Assembly: GCF_009707515.1 (NCBI RefSeq)
Contig: NZ_WLYI01000044.1
Span: forward strand, 1 to 37,967
Source of the DNA: Pseudomonas karstica
Lineage (GTDB): Bacteria; Pseudomonadota; Gammaproteobacteria; Pseudomonadales; Pseudomonadaceae
Direction of reading: 5' to 3'
Length of the DNA: 37,967 nucleotides
Shown: piece by piece, positions 8,239 to 16,303 of the stretch
Layout: each line of letters opens with the position of its first letter
Numbering within the stretch: the stretch's first letter is position 1
Made by a program: the position numbers and the translations under genes
Notes under the pieces: model-generated
The model's input: only the letters and a program-made list of their open reading frames with translations
Told to the model about the DNA's origin: nothing
The model's database searches: none

Positions 8239-9182
8239 CTACTTTGACCGACGCTCCAATTATTCAACGGGCGGCACTTCCTCCGGCACAGACTATCTGG
8301 CGTTTGCGATTTGACAAGTTTCGTAACCACCGCCTGGCAACGTATTCGTTAGCCGTGTTGGGGCTACTTATTTTCATGTGCCTCATGGCTTGGCCGCTGA
8401 GCCAGTACCTCGGTATCGATCCGAACAGGACCAACCTGCTGGCTCGCTTTCAAGGCTCTTCGGCACAGCACTGGCTGGGTACGGATGGCTTGGGAAGAGA
8501 TGTGCTGATCCGCCTGTTATACGGTGGCCAGGTGTCCATCGCCGTGGGGCTTGTGGCGACCGGCTTGATGTCGATCCTGGGTATCGCCATCGGGGCATTG
8601 GCGGGCTTTTTAGGTGGCCGTGTAGACAGCGTTCTTATGCGTATAACGGACGTACTCGTGGCACTTCCTATCATCCCACTTCTGATCGTGCTGGGTTCTA
8701 TTGACCTTACGAAGCTGGGGCTGACGGAAGAGGCGGCCAATTCTCCTCTCTTCATCTTCCTGCGAATGGTGATCTTCATTGCTTTGGTCGACTGGCCGAC
8801 GATGGCCCGGATCGCCCGTGCGGGTACGATCCAGATGCGTGACCGTGATTATGTTCGCGCAGCAACTGTCAGCGGAGCAGGGCGCTTCTACAACGTCTTC
8901 ATACATGTACTGCCCAATATCTCTACTCAGCTCATTGTTGCAGCAACGCTGACGGTGGGGCGCATCATCTTGCTTGAATCCACGCTTAGCTTTCTCGGTT
9001 TCGGGATCGTTCCACCCACGTCGACCTGGGGCAATATGCTGACTAATGCCCAAGAGCTCATTACATCAGCGCCACTGCTGGCGGTTTATCCTGGTCTTTT
9101 GATTTTTGTCACGGTGATGTCCGTCAACTTTGTTGGTGACGGTGTGCGGTACGCTTTTGATCCGAGAGCAGAAAAGGAGTGA
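8235..9182 (+). CDS. Peptide-type ABC transporter permease (DppC-like)
   Basis: This 315-residue partner permease has the DppC layout: an N-terminal membrane helix, a periplasmic stretch with HWLGTDGLGRD, then five further hydrophobic segments. The EAA loop is seen at VRAATVSGAGRFYNVFIHV. The motif LESTLSFLGFG and the downstream PPTSTWGNML are standard for this family. The ATG overlaps the previous stop (ATGA). It completes the membrane channel of the importer. Confidence 0.92.
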   Translation: MTTLTDAPIIQRAALPPAQTIWRLRFDKFRNHRLATYSLAVLGLLIFMCLMAWPLSQYLGIDPNRTNLLARFQGSSAQHWLGTDGLGRDVLIRLLYGGQVSIAVGLVATGLMSILGIAIGALAGFLGGRVDSVLMRITDVLVALPIIPLLIVLGSIDLTKLGLTEEAANSPLFIFLRMVIFIALVDWPTMARIARAGTIQMRDRDYVRAATVSGAGRFYNVFIHVLPNISTQLIVAATLTVGRIILLESTLSFLGFGIVPPTSTWGNMLTNAQELITSAPLLAVYPGLLIFVTVMSVNFVGDGVRYAFDPRAEKE

Positions 9183-9218
9183 AAAACTTCTTAATTACAA
9201 TAATAAAGGAAACTCTTA

Positions 9219-10889
9219 ATGAACACATTTTTAGCGTTGGCGGTAATGAGCGTCATGGGTATTACAGTGTCGGCAAGTACACACGTGTACGCACAGCCCG
9301 ATAAAAAACAGCTCGTGGTCGGCCAGTTGCAATTCCTGACTAACTTTCATCCCCTCATTCAAGTGAATAACACCAAGCGCTTGCAGATAAACTATGGCCT
9401 GCTTCCGCTCACCGCGTTTAATTGGAATGCCGACAACGAGTGCATCCTGTGTGAGGAAGTACCCACGCTCGAAAATGGACTGGCAAAGATCGTTGCCAAT
9501 GCCGATGGCACTCAAGGCATGCGCGTACAGTTTGCGCTCAAGAAGAACTTGGCATGGGGTGACGGCAAGCCGGTCACTTCAAAGGATGTGGCGTTTACGC
9601 TCAAGATGGCCAACGATCCGAATATCGGCTTTTCCGAGTTCAATCCGTGGGTGAGAGCCAAGAGTATCGAAATCGTGGATGAGCGTACGTTCGTATTGAT
9701 CCTTCCTAAAGTGACACCCGGTTTTGCGTCCTGGGACCAGATCCTCCCGGAGCATTTGGAAGGTCCGATCTATTCCGCGAATGGCACCAGCGAAAGCTAC
9801 GTGAAACAAACCCTCTACAACACGGATCCGACCAACCCAGGTCTGTGGAATGGCCCGTTCGTACTCTCTGAATACCGCACGGGAACCCGAATAACCTGGA
9901 CACCCAACGCCTATTGGCCAGGTGAAAAACCAAAGCTGGAAAAAATTACGCTGACTTATCGTAATAACTCTTCGGCGTTAATACAGAACCTGCTCTCCGG
10001 TGAGATTGATGCTGTACCGGTAAGCCCTGGTGGTATCAGCTTTGGTCAGATGCTCGATGTACGCAAGCAACGCGCTGATCTAAACTTTCAGACTACCGCG
10101 GGCACCAACCTAGAGCGAATCGCGCTCAATCTCGATAACCCGATTATCGCTGACGTAAGGGTTCGCAAGGCGTTGTTGATGGGAATAAACCGTGAAGCAA
10201 TCACCCAAGCGCTCTTCGATGGGCAGCAGACGGTTGCGCACAGTCTTCTGTCAGACACCAACCCGCTTTTCAACCAAGCCATTCCCCGCCATGGGCACGA
10301 TTCAGACGCTGCGATGAAGTTGTTGTCAGACGCAGGCTGGAGCCCGGCCAAGGATGGTATCTGTACAAATAAGAAAGGCGACCGTCTGGCCATTGATTTA
10401 ACCACCACTGCGGGCAATCAGACCCGCGAGCAGATTGCACTGGTGATCCAGGATCAGCTCAAGCAAATATGCATTGAGGTTAAACCCCGATTTCTGCCCC
10501 TTCAAAAGTACAACGGTGAAGTGTCTCGGCACCGCGAGTTTACCGGCATGATCATGTCTTCAATTCGTTTTTCGCCTTCAACTTCACCACGTATTGCACT
10601 TGGCTCGGATCGAATTCCCTCCGAGGGTAACAGCTGGGTCGGTAATAATTTCTCCGGCTATTCGAGTGCCAAGATGGACGGTGCGCTGGATAAATTTCAG
10701 TCTGCATTGTCGGCCGAAGAGAAAAAATCTGCATGGGCTGATATTCAGGCGACCTTTGCTGAAGACCTTCCGATGCTACCGCTTTATTTTTATTCGGAAG
10801 CCTATGTAACCGTGCCAGGGCTAAAAGGGTTTGAGCAGAACACCTTCGACCCGCTGATGATCTGGTCGAAAAACTGGTATCGCGAGTAA
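9219..10889 (+). CDS. Periplasmic solute-binding protein, family 5 (peptide/opine class)
   Basis: This 556-residue binding protein captures the substrate in the periplasm for the importer encoded just upstream. The N-terminus is a signal peptide with a hydrophobic core from about residue 4 to 19 and probable cleavage after VYA at residue 25. Family 5 features are WGDGKPVTSKDVAFT, WNGPFVLSEYRTG, and the RVRKALLMGINRE segment seen in DppA/OppA relatives. AAAGGA sits upstream of the start at 9219. Family 5 proteins bind peptides, opines, nickel chelates or oligosaccharides, so the family does not tell the ligand. Confidence 0.9.
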   Translation: MNTFLALAVMSVMGITVSASTHVYAQPDKKQLVVGQLQFLTNFHPLIQVNNTKRLQINYGLLPLTAFNWNADNECILCEEVPTLENGLAKIVANADGTQGMRVQFALKKNLAWGDGKPVTSKDVAFTLKMANDPNIGFSEFNPWVRAKSIEIVDERTFVLILPKVTPGFASWDQILPEHLEGPIYSANGTSESYVKQTLYNTDPTNPGLWNGPFVLSEYRTGTRITWTPNAYWPGEKPKLEKITLTYRNNSSALIQNLLSGEIDAVPVSPGGISFGQMLDVRKQRADLNFQTTAGTNLERIALNLDNPIIADVRVRKALLMGINREAITQALFDGQQTVAHSLLSDTNPLFNQAIPRHGHDSDAAMKLLSDAGWSPAKDGICTNKKGDRLAIDLTTTAGNQTREQIALVIQDQLKQICIEVKPRFLPLQKYNGEVSRHREFTGMIMSSIRFSPSTSPRIALGSDRIPSEGNSWVGNNFSGYSSAKMDGALDKFQSALSAEEKKSAWADIQATFAEDLPMLPLYFYSEAYVTVPGLKGFEQNTFDPLMIWSKNWYRE

Positions 10890-10914
10890 ACCGAGACAGC
10901 AATCGCAGGTATAG

Positions 10915-10934
10915 GCGGGCCCTTCGGTGCCCGT
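10915..10934 (+). terminator. Stable intercistronic hairpin with a UUCG tetraloop
   Basis: GCGGGC (10915-10920) can pair with GCCCGT (10929-10934), and the loop holds C-UUCG-G, an unusually stable tetraloop. There is no real T-run behind it, only TCCTTCGCTCTTTC. It lies between the binding-protein gene and the dehydrogenase gene. It may act as a partial terminator or protect the 3' end of the binding-protein message, so that this protein is made in excess over downstream genes. Confidence 0.5.
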
Positions 10935-10959
10935 CCTTCGCTCTTTCAAGGAAACTCAC

Positions 10960-11916
10960 ATGAAGATTGCCCTGCTTGATGATTATCTGGGCCTCGCTGC
11001 CACGCTTGTAGATTGGTCTCCAGTCACATCCCGCGCCACTTTAGAGGTCATTGATCGTCCCTTACCGGATGTAGAAACTGCCGCCGCTGCACTGGCAGGC
11101 TATGACATTCTGTGTACCTTACGCGAGCGAACCTCTTTCCCTGGAGAGTTGATCAAGAAACTTCCCAAGCTGCGCTACCTCTGCGTAACCGGCAAACGCT
11201 ATGACACGGTCGATGTCGCGACCGCTGCGATGCAGGGGGTGGTGGTTTCAAATACGCCTGTGTCTGGCGCTGGCGCGGGAGCAGTGGCCGAACTGACGTG
11301 GGGGCTTATTCTCTCCCTCGCGCGTAACATCGCCTTTGAGGACCGTCACATGCGCCAAGGGGAATGGCAGCATGGCGCAGGTTACACACTGCGCGGCAAG
11401 ACGCTTGGTGTGGTCGGCCTTGGCGGACTGGGGCGCGATGTCGCCCGGATCGGGCAAGCCTTCGGTATGCAGGTCCAGGCCTGGTCGCCTAACCTCACCG
11501 ACGCGCGCGCCGAGGAGGCCGGAGTTACCCGCGTCTCCAAACACGATCTGTTTGCCACCTCCGATGTGGTCAGTTTGCACCTTGCGTTGGCCGACTCCAC
11601 GCGTGGGATCGTGGACAAGGCCGCGATTGATGCAATGAAGCCCTCGGCATGGTTGGTGAACACCGCACGTGCTTGCCTGCTGGACGAACATGCGTTGATT
11701 GATGCACTCAAGCAAGAGCGGATTCAAGGTGCGGGGCTCGATGTTTATTCCGTCGAGCCGCTGCCTGAAGATCACATCCTGCGCAGCCTCCCGAATGTAG
11801 TGCTCACTCCGCACCTGGGCTATTTCACGCAGGAAATGCTGACGGCTTACTACACATATGCGGTTGAGAACATCACCGCTTTTCTGGATGGAAAGCCGAT
11901 CAGGGTAGTGTCTTAA
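10960..11916 (+). CDS. D-2-hydroxyacid dehydrogenase family protein
   Basis: This 318-residue NAD(P)-dependent enzyme of the D-isomer-specific 2-hydroxyacid dehydrogenase family interconverts a 2-oxo acid and a D-2-hydroxy acid. The nucleotide-binding motif GLGGLGRDVA is followed by an acidic/polar strand. The catalytic arginine is in NTARACLL, the glutamate in VEPLPEDH, and the histidine in TPHLGYFT. An ATG at 10927 is in frame, but CAAGGAAAC just before 10960 fits a ribosome site and the residues MKIALLDDY match a family start. Its place after the importer suggests it acts on a product of the imported compound. Its substrate is not known. Confidence 0.85.
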   Translation: MKIALLDDYLGLAATLVDWSPVTSRATLEVIDRPLPDVETAAAALAGYDILCTLRERTSFPGELIKKLPKLRYLCVTGKRYDTVDVATAAMQGVVVSNTPVSGAGAGAVAELTWGLILSLARNIAFEDRHMRQGEWQHGAGYTLRGKTLGVVGLGGLGRDVARIGQAFGMQVQAWSPNLTDARAEEAGVTRVSKHDLFATSDVVSLHLALADSTRGIVDKAAIDAMKPSAWLVNTARACLLDEHALIDALKQERIQGAGLDVYSVEPLPEDHILRSLPNVVLTPHLGYFTQEMLTAYYTYAVENITAFLDGKPIRVVS

Positions 11917-11918
11917 GA

Positions 11919-13130
11919 ATGCGAGGGGAGGGGTTGCCCGCACCGCTTCGTGTACTGTTTCATGGGCAGTTCGGTTTGTTTGTAGGTGGAAATACCCTCA
12001 CTTTAACCGGCACATGGATGCAGCGGATTGCCTCTGGCTGGCTGGTGTGGCACTGGACTGGCTCGGTTTTCTGGCTTGGCATGCTGGCGGTTGGCGATTT
12101 ATTACCCGTGGTTGTCATTGGGCCTTTGGCGGGGGTTGCGGCAGATCGTTGGGACCGGCTCAAACAGAACAAGATAGCTCAGGTCTTGTCTGCCTTTTTA
12201 GCTCTGGCATTAGCTGTGCTGTTGTTGTTTGACCGGCTCAATATCACTAGTCTTTTGATTCTTGCCACCTTGCAAGGCACGTTAGTTGCCGCAGTCCAAC
12301 CTGCGCGTCTGGCAATGATCCAGGAAATGGTTCCTCGCGAAGATATGAGTGCTGCCGTAGCGATCAACTCGGTAAATGTGAATCTTGCGCGGCTGTTAGG
12401 GCCAGCCGTTGCAGGGTTGATGATAGTTTATCTCGATATCATCTGGGTTTTTGTGCTCAACGCACTCTTCACTCTGTTATTCGTGGTTATTCTCGGTCAG
12501 TTAAAGCTCGTTCCTCGCGTCATTCACCCGACGCAGAGTAATTTCCTGACCCTCATGCGCGAGGGCTTCACGTATGCACTGCGTACGCCCGCCATGAGGG
12601 TTGTTCTATGCGCACTGCTTGTAGGTGGGATTGCGGTACGTTCCATGCTTGAACTTCTTCCCGCTGTAGCGGCGCAGACGTTTCTGGATACAACCACTGG
12701 CCTTGCTGTTCTCACAGGAGCAGCAGCAGTGGGAGCAATAGTCTCAGGGCTAACGGCGCGTAGTGGACAGTCGCTGAACTCAATTCTTTTATGGTGGGCG
12801 CTGGGAGCCATTGCTGCCTGTGCCCTTACATCTGCCCCTTATGCATTCCTTGCTGTTGCTGCTGCCACTATCCTGGGCGCATCGATCACTCGAGGCATGG
12901 TAGGCACTCAAACCATTGTTCAACTCGCTACCCCCGACGCGCTGCGCGGGCGGGTGCTTAGCATCCATGGCCTGATTGCTCGTGGTAGCCCTGCGCTTGG
13001 CGCGCTGCCTATTGGCTATGCTGCCGACATTATTGGGCTACCGTCGACGGTTATGGTGGCGTCGAGTCTGCTCCTGGTCATTACCGCGGCGCTATTAATA
13101 GGAGGGCGAAGTGTGCAGTTGCATCTGTAA
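11919..13130 (+). CDS. MFS transporter, EntS-like
   Basis: This 403-residue inner-membrane protein has about 12 hydrophobic segments. It carries GLFVGGNTLTLTGTWMQRIASGW near the N-terminus and the loop AGVAADRWDR, a form of the MFS motif A between helices 2 and 3. The overall pattern is that of the enterobactin-exporter-like (EntS/DUF894) branch, which usually exports small molecules. It begins 3 bases after the dehydrogenase stop; its ribosome site is weak, so coupling is likely. Export of an end product or a toxic intermediate is a plausible role but is inferred. Confidence 0.82.
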   Translation: MRGEGLPAPLRVLFHGQFGLFVGGNTLTLTGTWMQRIASGWLVWHWTGSVFWLGMLAVGDLLPVVVIGPLAGVAADRWDRLKQNKIAQVLSAFLALALAVLLLFDRLNITSLLILATLQGTLVAAVQPARLAMIQEMVPREDMSAAVAINSVNVNLARLLGPAVAGLMIVYLDIIWVFVLNALFTLLFVVILGQLKLVPRVIHPTQSNFLTLMREGFTYALRTPAMRVVLCALLVGGIAVRSMLELLPAVAAQTFLDTTTGLAVLTGAAAVGAIVSGLTARSGQSLNSILLWWALGAIAACALTSAPYAFLAVAAATILGASITRGMVGTQTIVQLATPDALRGRVLSIHGLIARGSPALGALPIGYAADIIGLPSTVMVASSLLLVITAALLIGGRSVQLHL

Positions 13131-13141
13131 CACTCAGTTGC

Positions 13142-14050
13142 TCAGGGCTTGAGTATATTCATGCACAGGTCGTGCAATAGTCGGAATGCCGCATCATGAA
13201 GTCGGTTGTTGAGCCGGCGTGCACGCAGCACAATCTGGACTTTAAGTCCTATTTCCGGCTCGACAATTTTACGCAAACGCATCCCTTGATCTGCCGTTCC
13301 CACTGTCCGCAGTGAGCGCAATGTGGCCACGGTTTTTCCTTTCCCAGCACGCACCTGAACAAATGTCGTGTCGAGGGAATCAATTTCGCTGTCCAAAAGC
13401 AACTTGCGTCCATTGCGAGACAACGCATTTTCAAGCAGTTCGCGGACACGGTTCGGTCGGCTGGTAATGATTAAAGAGTGTTCAGCCAGTTCGGATAGCG
13501 GGATATCTGGCCCTATCTCATTTTCTGCTTTTCCCGGCAATTGTTCATAAAGATGAAGCTTTTCTTCAAACAGTTCATGGGTCTCTAACATTGGTGAGTT
13601 AGGGGCATCAAATAGTACGGCCATATCGACTCGCCCAGACAGGATCCATTCCTGAATCTGGGTGGAACGGCCGTTGAGAATGTGCACTTTAGCTTCCGGA
13701 AGTTGCGCAGACAGTGTGCTGATCAGTTTCGTCGCGATCGCTGCAGACAATGAACTGGGCATTCCGATTGCCAACGACCCCTCTCTTCCCAGACGCGCAT
13801 TTTCCATGTCTTCGCTTGCTCGTTCGAAGACCTGCAAAATCGTACGCGCATGGTTTAAAAGCCGCTCTCCCGCCAGGGTCGGGGTCACGCCACGTCCGTT
13901 ACGTACGAGCAGACGTTGTTTGAGTTCTATCTCAAGCCCGGTTATCTGGCGGCTAAGTGCGGGTTGTGCAATATGCAAAAAAACCGCCGCACGGCTGATG
14001 CTGCCCTTCTCAACAACGTTAACGAAATAATTAAGTTGACGAATATCCAT
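13142..14050 (-). CDS. LysR-family transcriptional regulator
   Basis: This 302-residue regulator has the N-terminal winged helix-turn-helix (MDIRQLNYF, VVEKGSISRAAVFL, AQPALSRQI, residues 1-60) and a C-terminal ligand-binding domain. It is transcribed from 14050 leftwards, converging on the MFS gene with an 11-base gap, and is divergent from the rubredoxin gene 109 bases away. GGGGAG seven bases upstream gives a good ribosome site. LysR proteins commonly control the divergent promoter and repress themselves, so it is the likely regulator of the rubredoxin operon and perhaps of the CapA/ABC operon. The inducer is unknown. It is similar in layout to the gal-cluster regulator at 22545 but clearly a different protein. 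Confidence 0.9.
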   Translation of the reverse strand: MDIRQLNYFVNVVEKGSISRAAVFLHIAQPALSRQITGLEIELKQRLLVRNGRGVTPTLAGERLLNHARTILQVFERASEDMENARLGREGSLAIGMPSSLSAAIATKLISTLSAQLPEAKVHILNGRSTQIQEWILSGRVDMAVLFDAPNSPMLETHELFEEKLHLYEQLPGKAENEIGPDIPLSELAEHSLIITSRPNRVRELLENALSRNGRKLLLDSEIDSLDTTFVQVRAGKGKTVATLRSLRTVGTADQGMRLRKIVEPEIGLKVQIVLRARRLNNRLHDAAFRLLHDLCMNILKP

Positions 14051-14159
14051 CCATTAACTCCCCATGCTGTTTTGTTATATCTGTTAGGTGGGTATCGCTC
14101 ATTGTAATAGGTTTCACTGCTATGTACATTCAAATACACCCAGCGAGGAGACTAGCTAA
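14051..14159. promoter_or_regulatory. Divergent promoter region between lysR and rubredoxin
   Basis: These 109 bases must hold both the regulator's promoter and that of the rubredoxin unit. ATATCTGTTAGG at 14077-14088 resembles ATAACTGTAAGG at 3654-3665 upstream of the CapA-like gene. I cannot fix -35 and -10 boxes with confidence. The ribosome site for the rubredoxin gene, GAGGAG at 14145-14150, is clear. Confidence 0.5.
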
Positions 14160-14348
14160 ATGCCTGACGCGATAGATTTCCCCATGCGTGTATGGGAATG
14201 CATTCTCTGCGGTTGGCGCTATGACGAGGCACAGGGTGATCCAGATGGCAGCATTGCCGCGGGTACCCGCTGGGAAGACATTCCTCAGGACTGGTCTTGC
14301 CCTGAATGCGCCGCGCAGAAATCCGATTTCGAGATGGTGGTTATTTAA
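14160..14348 (+). CDS. Rubredoxin
   Basis: This 62-residue iron protein carries single electrons on an Fe(Cys)4 centre. The four ligands are C14 and C17 in CILCGW and C47 and C50 in CPECAAQKSDF. The spacing and the YDEA..GD..G..AGT.WEDIP.DW.CP pattern match the AlkG2-type rubredoxins that feed alkane hydroxylases. A methionine at residue 9 could also serve as start, but the ribosome site at 14145-14150 favours 14160. The stop overlaps the start of the reductase gene (TAATG), so the two proteins are made together. No alkane hydroxylase is present, so the electron acceptor is another protein. Confidence 0.95.
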   Translation: MPDAIDFPMRVWECILCGWRYDEAQGDPDGSIAAGTRWEDIPQDWSCPECAAQKSDFEMVVI

Positions 14349-15520
14349 TGGATACCTTTGGTGCATACCCTCAGTCGGTCGTGATCGTTGGAGCCTCTCA
14401 TGCAGGGGTCGCTGCTGCGACGGAGCTGCGCAATGCCGGTTACGAAAGCGAGATTATTCTCGTCGGCGAGGAGGAGGGCATGCCCTATCACCGGCCGCAT
14501 CTCTCGAAAGACTGTCTTGCCGGGGAAATGCCGGCACCCAAGCCGATCCGGCCTGAAAGTTTCTATGACGAGCGCATGATCACTTTGCGTCTTGGCACAT
14601 GCGTTACCGGTATAGATCGCCGGGCGAAAACGCTTTTCCTGGCCGAAGGTGGCAGGCTTTCCTATGGCGTCCTGATCCTTGCAACGGGTGCGAGCGCTCG
14701 TAGTTTGCCCGCTGTCCTTCAGGGGGCTGAAAGAGCCGCTATCTTGCGCGACAAAAGCGATTGGGAGGCCCTTTCGAACGCCCTCCTTGATAAAGCTTCT
14801 CTAGCGGTTATCGGGGGCGGCTTGATTGGGCTCGAAGTGGCTGCCGCCGCTCGAGAAAGAGGGTTGTCCGTGACCGTAGTCGAGGCCGCTCCGAGGCTCA
14901 TGATGCGAACCCTCTATCCAGAGATCGCTGCCTACGTACTGGGCGAGCATCGTCACAAAGGTATCGATATTCGCCTGGGTGTAACCGTCGCCGGAGTGAC
15001 AGAACAAGGCCTGACCCTGGGCGATGGTTCAAAGGTCGATGCCGATCTGGTGCTCTCCTCTGTTGGTAGTGAGCCGCGCACGGATCTTGCCACTGCAGCG
15101 GGCCTGCCATGTAGCAACGGGGTCGACACCGATGCCTGCGGACGAACTGCCGATCCGTCGATTTTTGCCATCGGGGACTGCGCCCATTGGGACCATCAAG
15201 GCGCATCCACTCGTCACGAGAGCGTTGCCGCGACACAGTTCCAGGCGCGAGCTATTGCGGCGGCGCTCACCGGTAAGTCGGCCCCTGTGCAAATACCGTT
15301 TCGCCTGTGGTCGTTCCAGGGAAAGCTGCGCCTGCAGATGAGCGGTCAGGTGCTGCCGGATGCCGAAACCCGGATCGAACAGTTGGAGGAAAACAGCTTC
15401 CTCCTTCGAGCTTTTCAAGACGGCAATCTGATCGCCATACAGGCGTTAAACGCCCCGCGTTCCTTCATCGCCGCAATAGGGGAATTGGAGTCGGGCCTGA
15501 CAGACCGCATGACGGCATAA
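14348..15520 (+). CDS. FAD-dependent rubredoxin/ferredoxin reductase
   Basis: This 390-residue flavoprotein should pass electrons from NAD(P)H to the rubredoxin encoded just before it. Two dinucleotide-binding folds are visible: the FAD site VIVGASHAGVAAA near the N-terminus and the NAD(P)H site VIGGGLIGLEVAA in the middle. The YHRPHLSK segment and the ATGASAR and IFAIGDCAHW motifs are typical of the oxygenase-coupled reductase family (AlkT, PuxA-like reductases). The start at 14348 is preferred to an in-frame ATG at 14306 because it overlaps the rubredoxin stop and begins directly before the first fold. The cupin gene follows after 33 bases. Confidence 0.92.
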   Translation: MDTFGAYPQSVVIVGASHAGVAAATELRNAGYESEIILVGEEEGMPYHRPHLSKDCLAGEMPAPKPIRPESFYDERMITLRLGTCVTGIDRRAKTLFLAEGGRLSYGVLILATGASARSLPAVLQGAERAAILRDKSDWEALSNALLDKASLAVIGGGLIGLEVAAAARERGLSVTVVEAAPRLMMRTLYPEIAAYVLGEHRHKGIDIRLGVTVAGVTEQGLTLGDGSKVDADLVLSSVGSEPRTDLATAAGLPCSNGVDTDACGRTADPSIFAIGDCAHWDHQGASTRHESVAATQFQARAIAAALTGKSAPVQIPFRLWSFQGKLRLQMSGQVLPDAETRIEQLEENSFLLRAFQDGNLIAIQALNAPRSFIAAIGELESGLTDRMTA

Positions 15521-15553
15521 CGCCTGCCGCCGCTACCAATCCTGGAGAGAGAT

Positions 15554-16303
15554 ATGCAAGCTATTCATTATGCAGAGAAAGAACCTGATCGTTTTAAGCG
15601 GGGACGTGGTTGGAAGGTGAATCTCTTTGGCCAGAACTCCGATGTTCCTGCCAAGGACCTGCAGGCGTTTCGTATAGACATGAGTGCAAACATGCAACTC
15701 GACGGCCACTTCCATATCGTCGATCAGTTTCAGATATTCATCGCCGGTAGCGGTACGATTGGTCGCCACAATGCCTCTATGGTCACGGCTCACTATGCCG
15801 ATCACCACACTGGCTACGGACCATTGATCGCAGGTGATCAAGGTATGTCTTATCTAACGTTGCGCTCGAAGACGGATGCCGGACTTGTAAAACTTTCGAC
15901 GCCCAACGTGCGGGAGCAACTCAAACCTACGAAGCGTCGCCACCGCGTGTCCTCTCACGTAGTTCTGTCAATTCCGCCGGTTTTGGCCCATATCGAAGCA
16001 CCGATCATCCACACCGTCATGGAGGAAAAAGACGGCGATGATGGGATGACCGTTAAGGTCGTTCGCCTTGGGGCGAATATGGAGACATCAGCCCCGGCCC
16101 CTGCAAACACGGGTGGTTATTACATCATCGTAATGAATGGCTCGATTGTGCATCAGGGCGATGCATACGAGCCCTGGTCACTGCTCTGGGTCTGCCACGA
16201 CGATGAGGCGCCGATGCTCAGGTCAGGAGAAAAAGGTGCCGAAGTGATGATCTCCGTTTTTCCGTACTGGGATGAGTGGATGCGAAACCTGGGGGAAGAA
16301 TGA
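15554..16303 (+). CDS. Bicupin-like protein, candidate partner of the rubredoxin system
   Basis: I do not recognise the family of this 249-residue protein. The N-terminal half contains a cupin motif 1: H52-x-H54-x3-Q58-x6-G65, where glutamine replaces the usual glutamate. A histidine-rich segment (H80, H84, H85) lies where motif 2 would be. The second half has another cupin-like strand pattern (GGYYIIVMNGSIVHQG, about 187-202) without clear metal ligands. Metal-binding cupins include dioxygenases, isomerases and lyases. GGAGAGAG before 15554 is a good ribosome site, and the stop overlaps the next gene (ATGA). Its position after rubredoxin and reductase makes an electron-requiring oxidation a reasonable guess, but this is inference. 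Confidence 0.65.
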   Translation: MQAIHYAEKEPDRFKRGRGWKVNLFGQNSDVPAKDLQAFRIDMSANMQLDGHFHIVDQFQIFIAGSGTIGRHNASMVTAHYADHHTGYGPLIAGDQGMSYLTLRSKTDAGLVKLSTPNVREQLKPTKRRHRVSSHVVLSIPPVLAHIEAPIIHTVMEEKDGDDGMTVKVVRLGANMETSAPAPANTGGYYIIVMNGSIVHQGDAYEPWSLLWVCHDDEAPMLRSGEKGAEVMISVFPYWDEWMRNLGEE

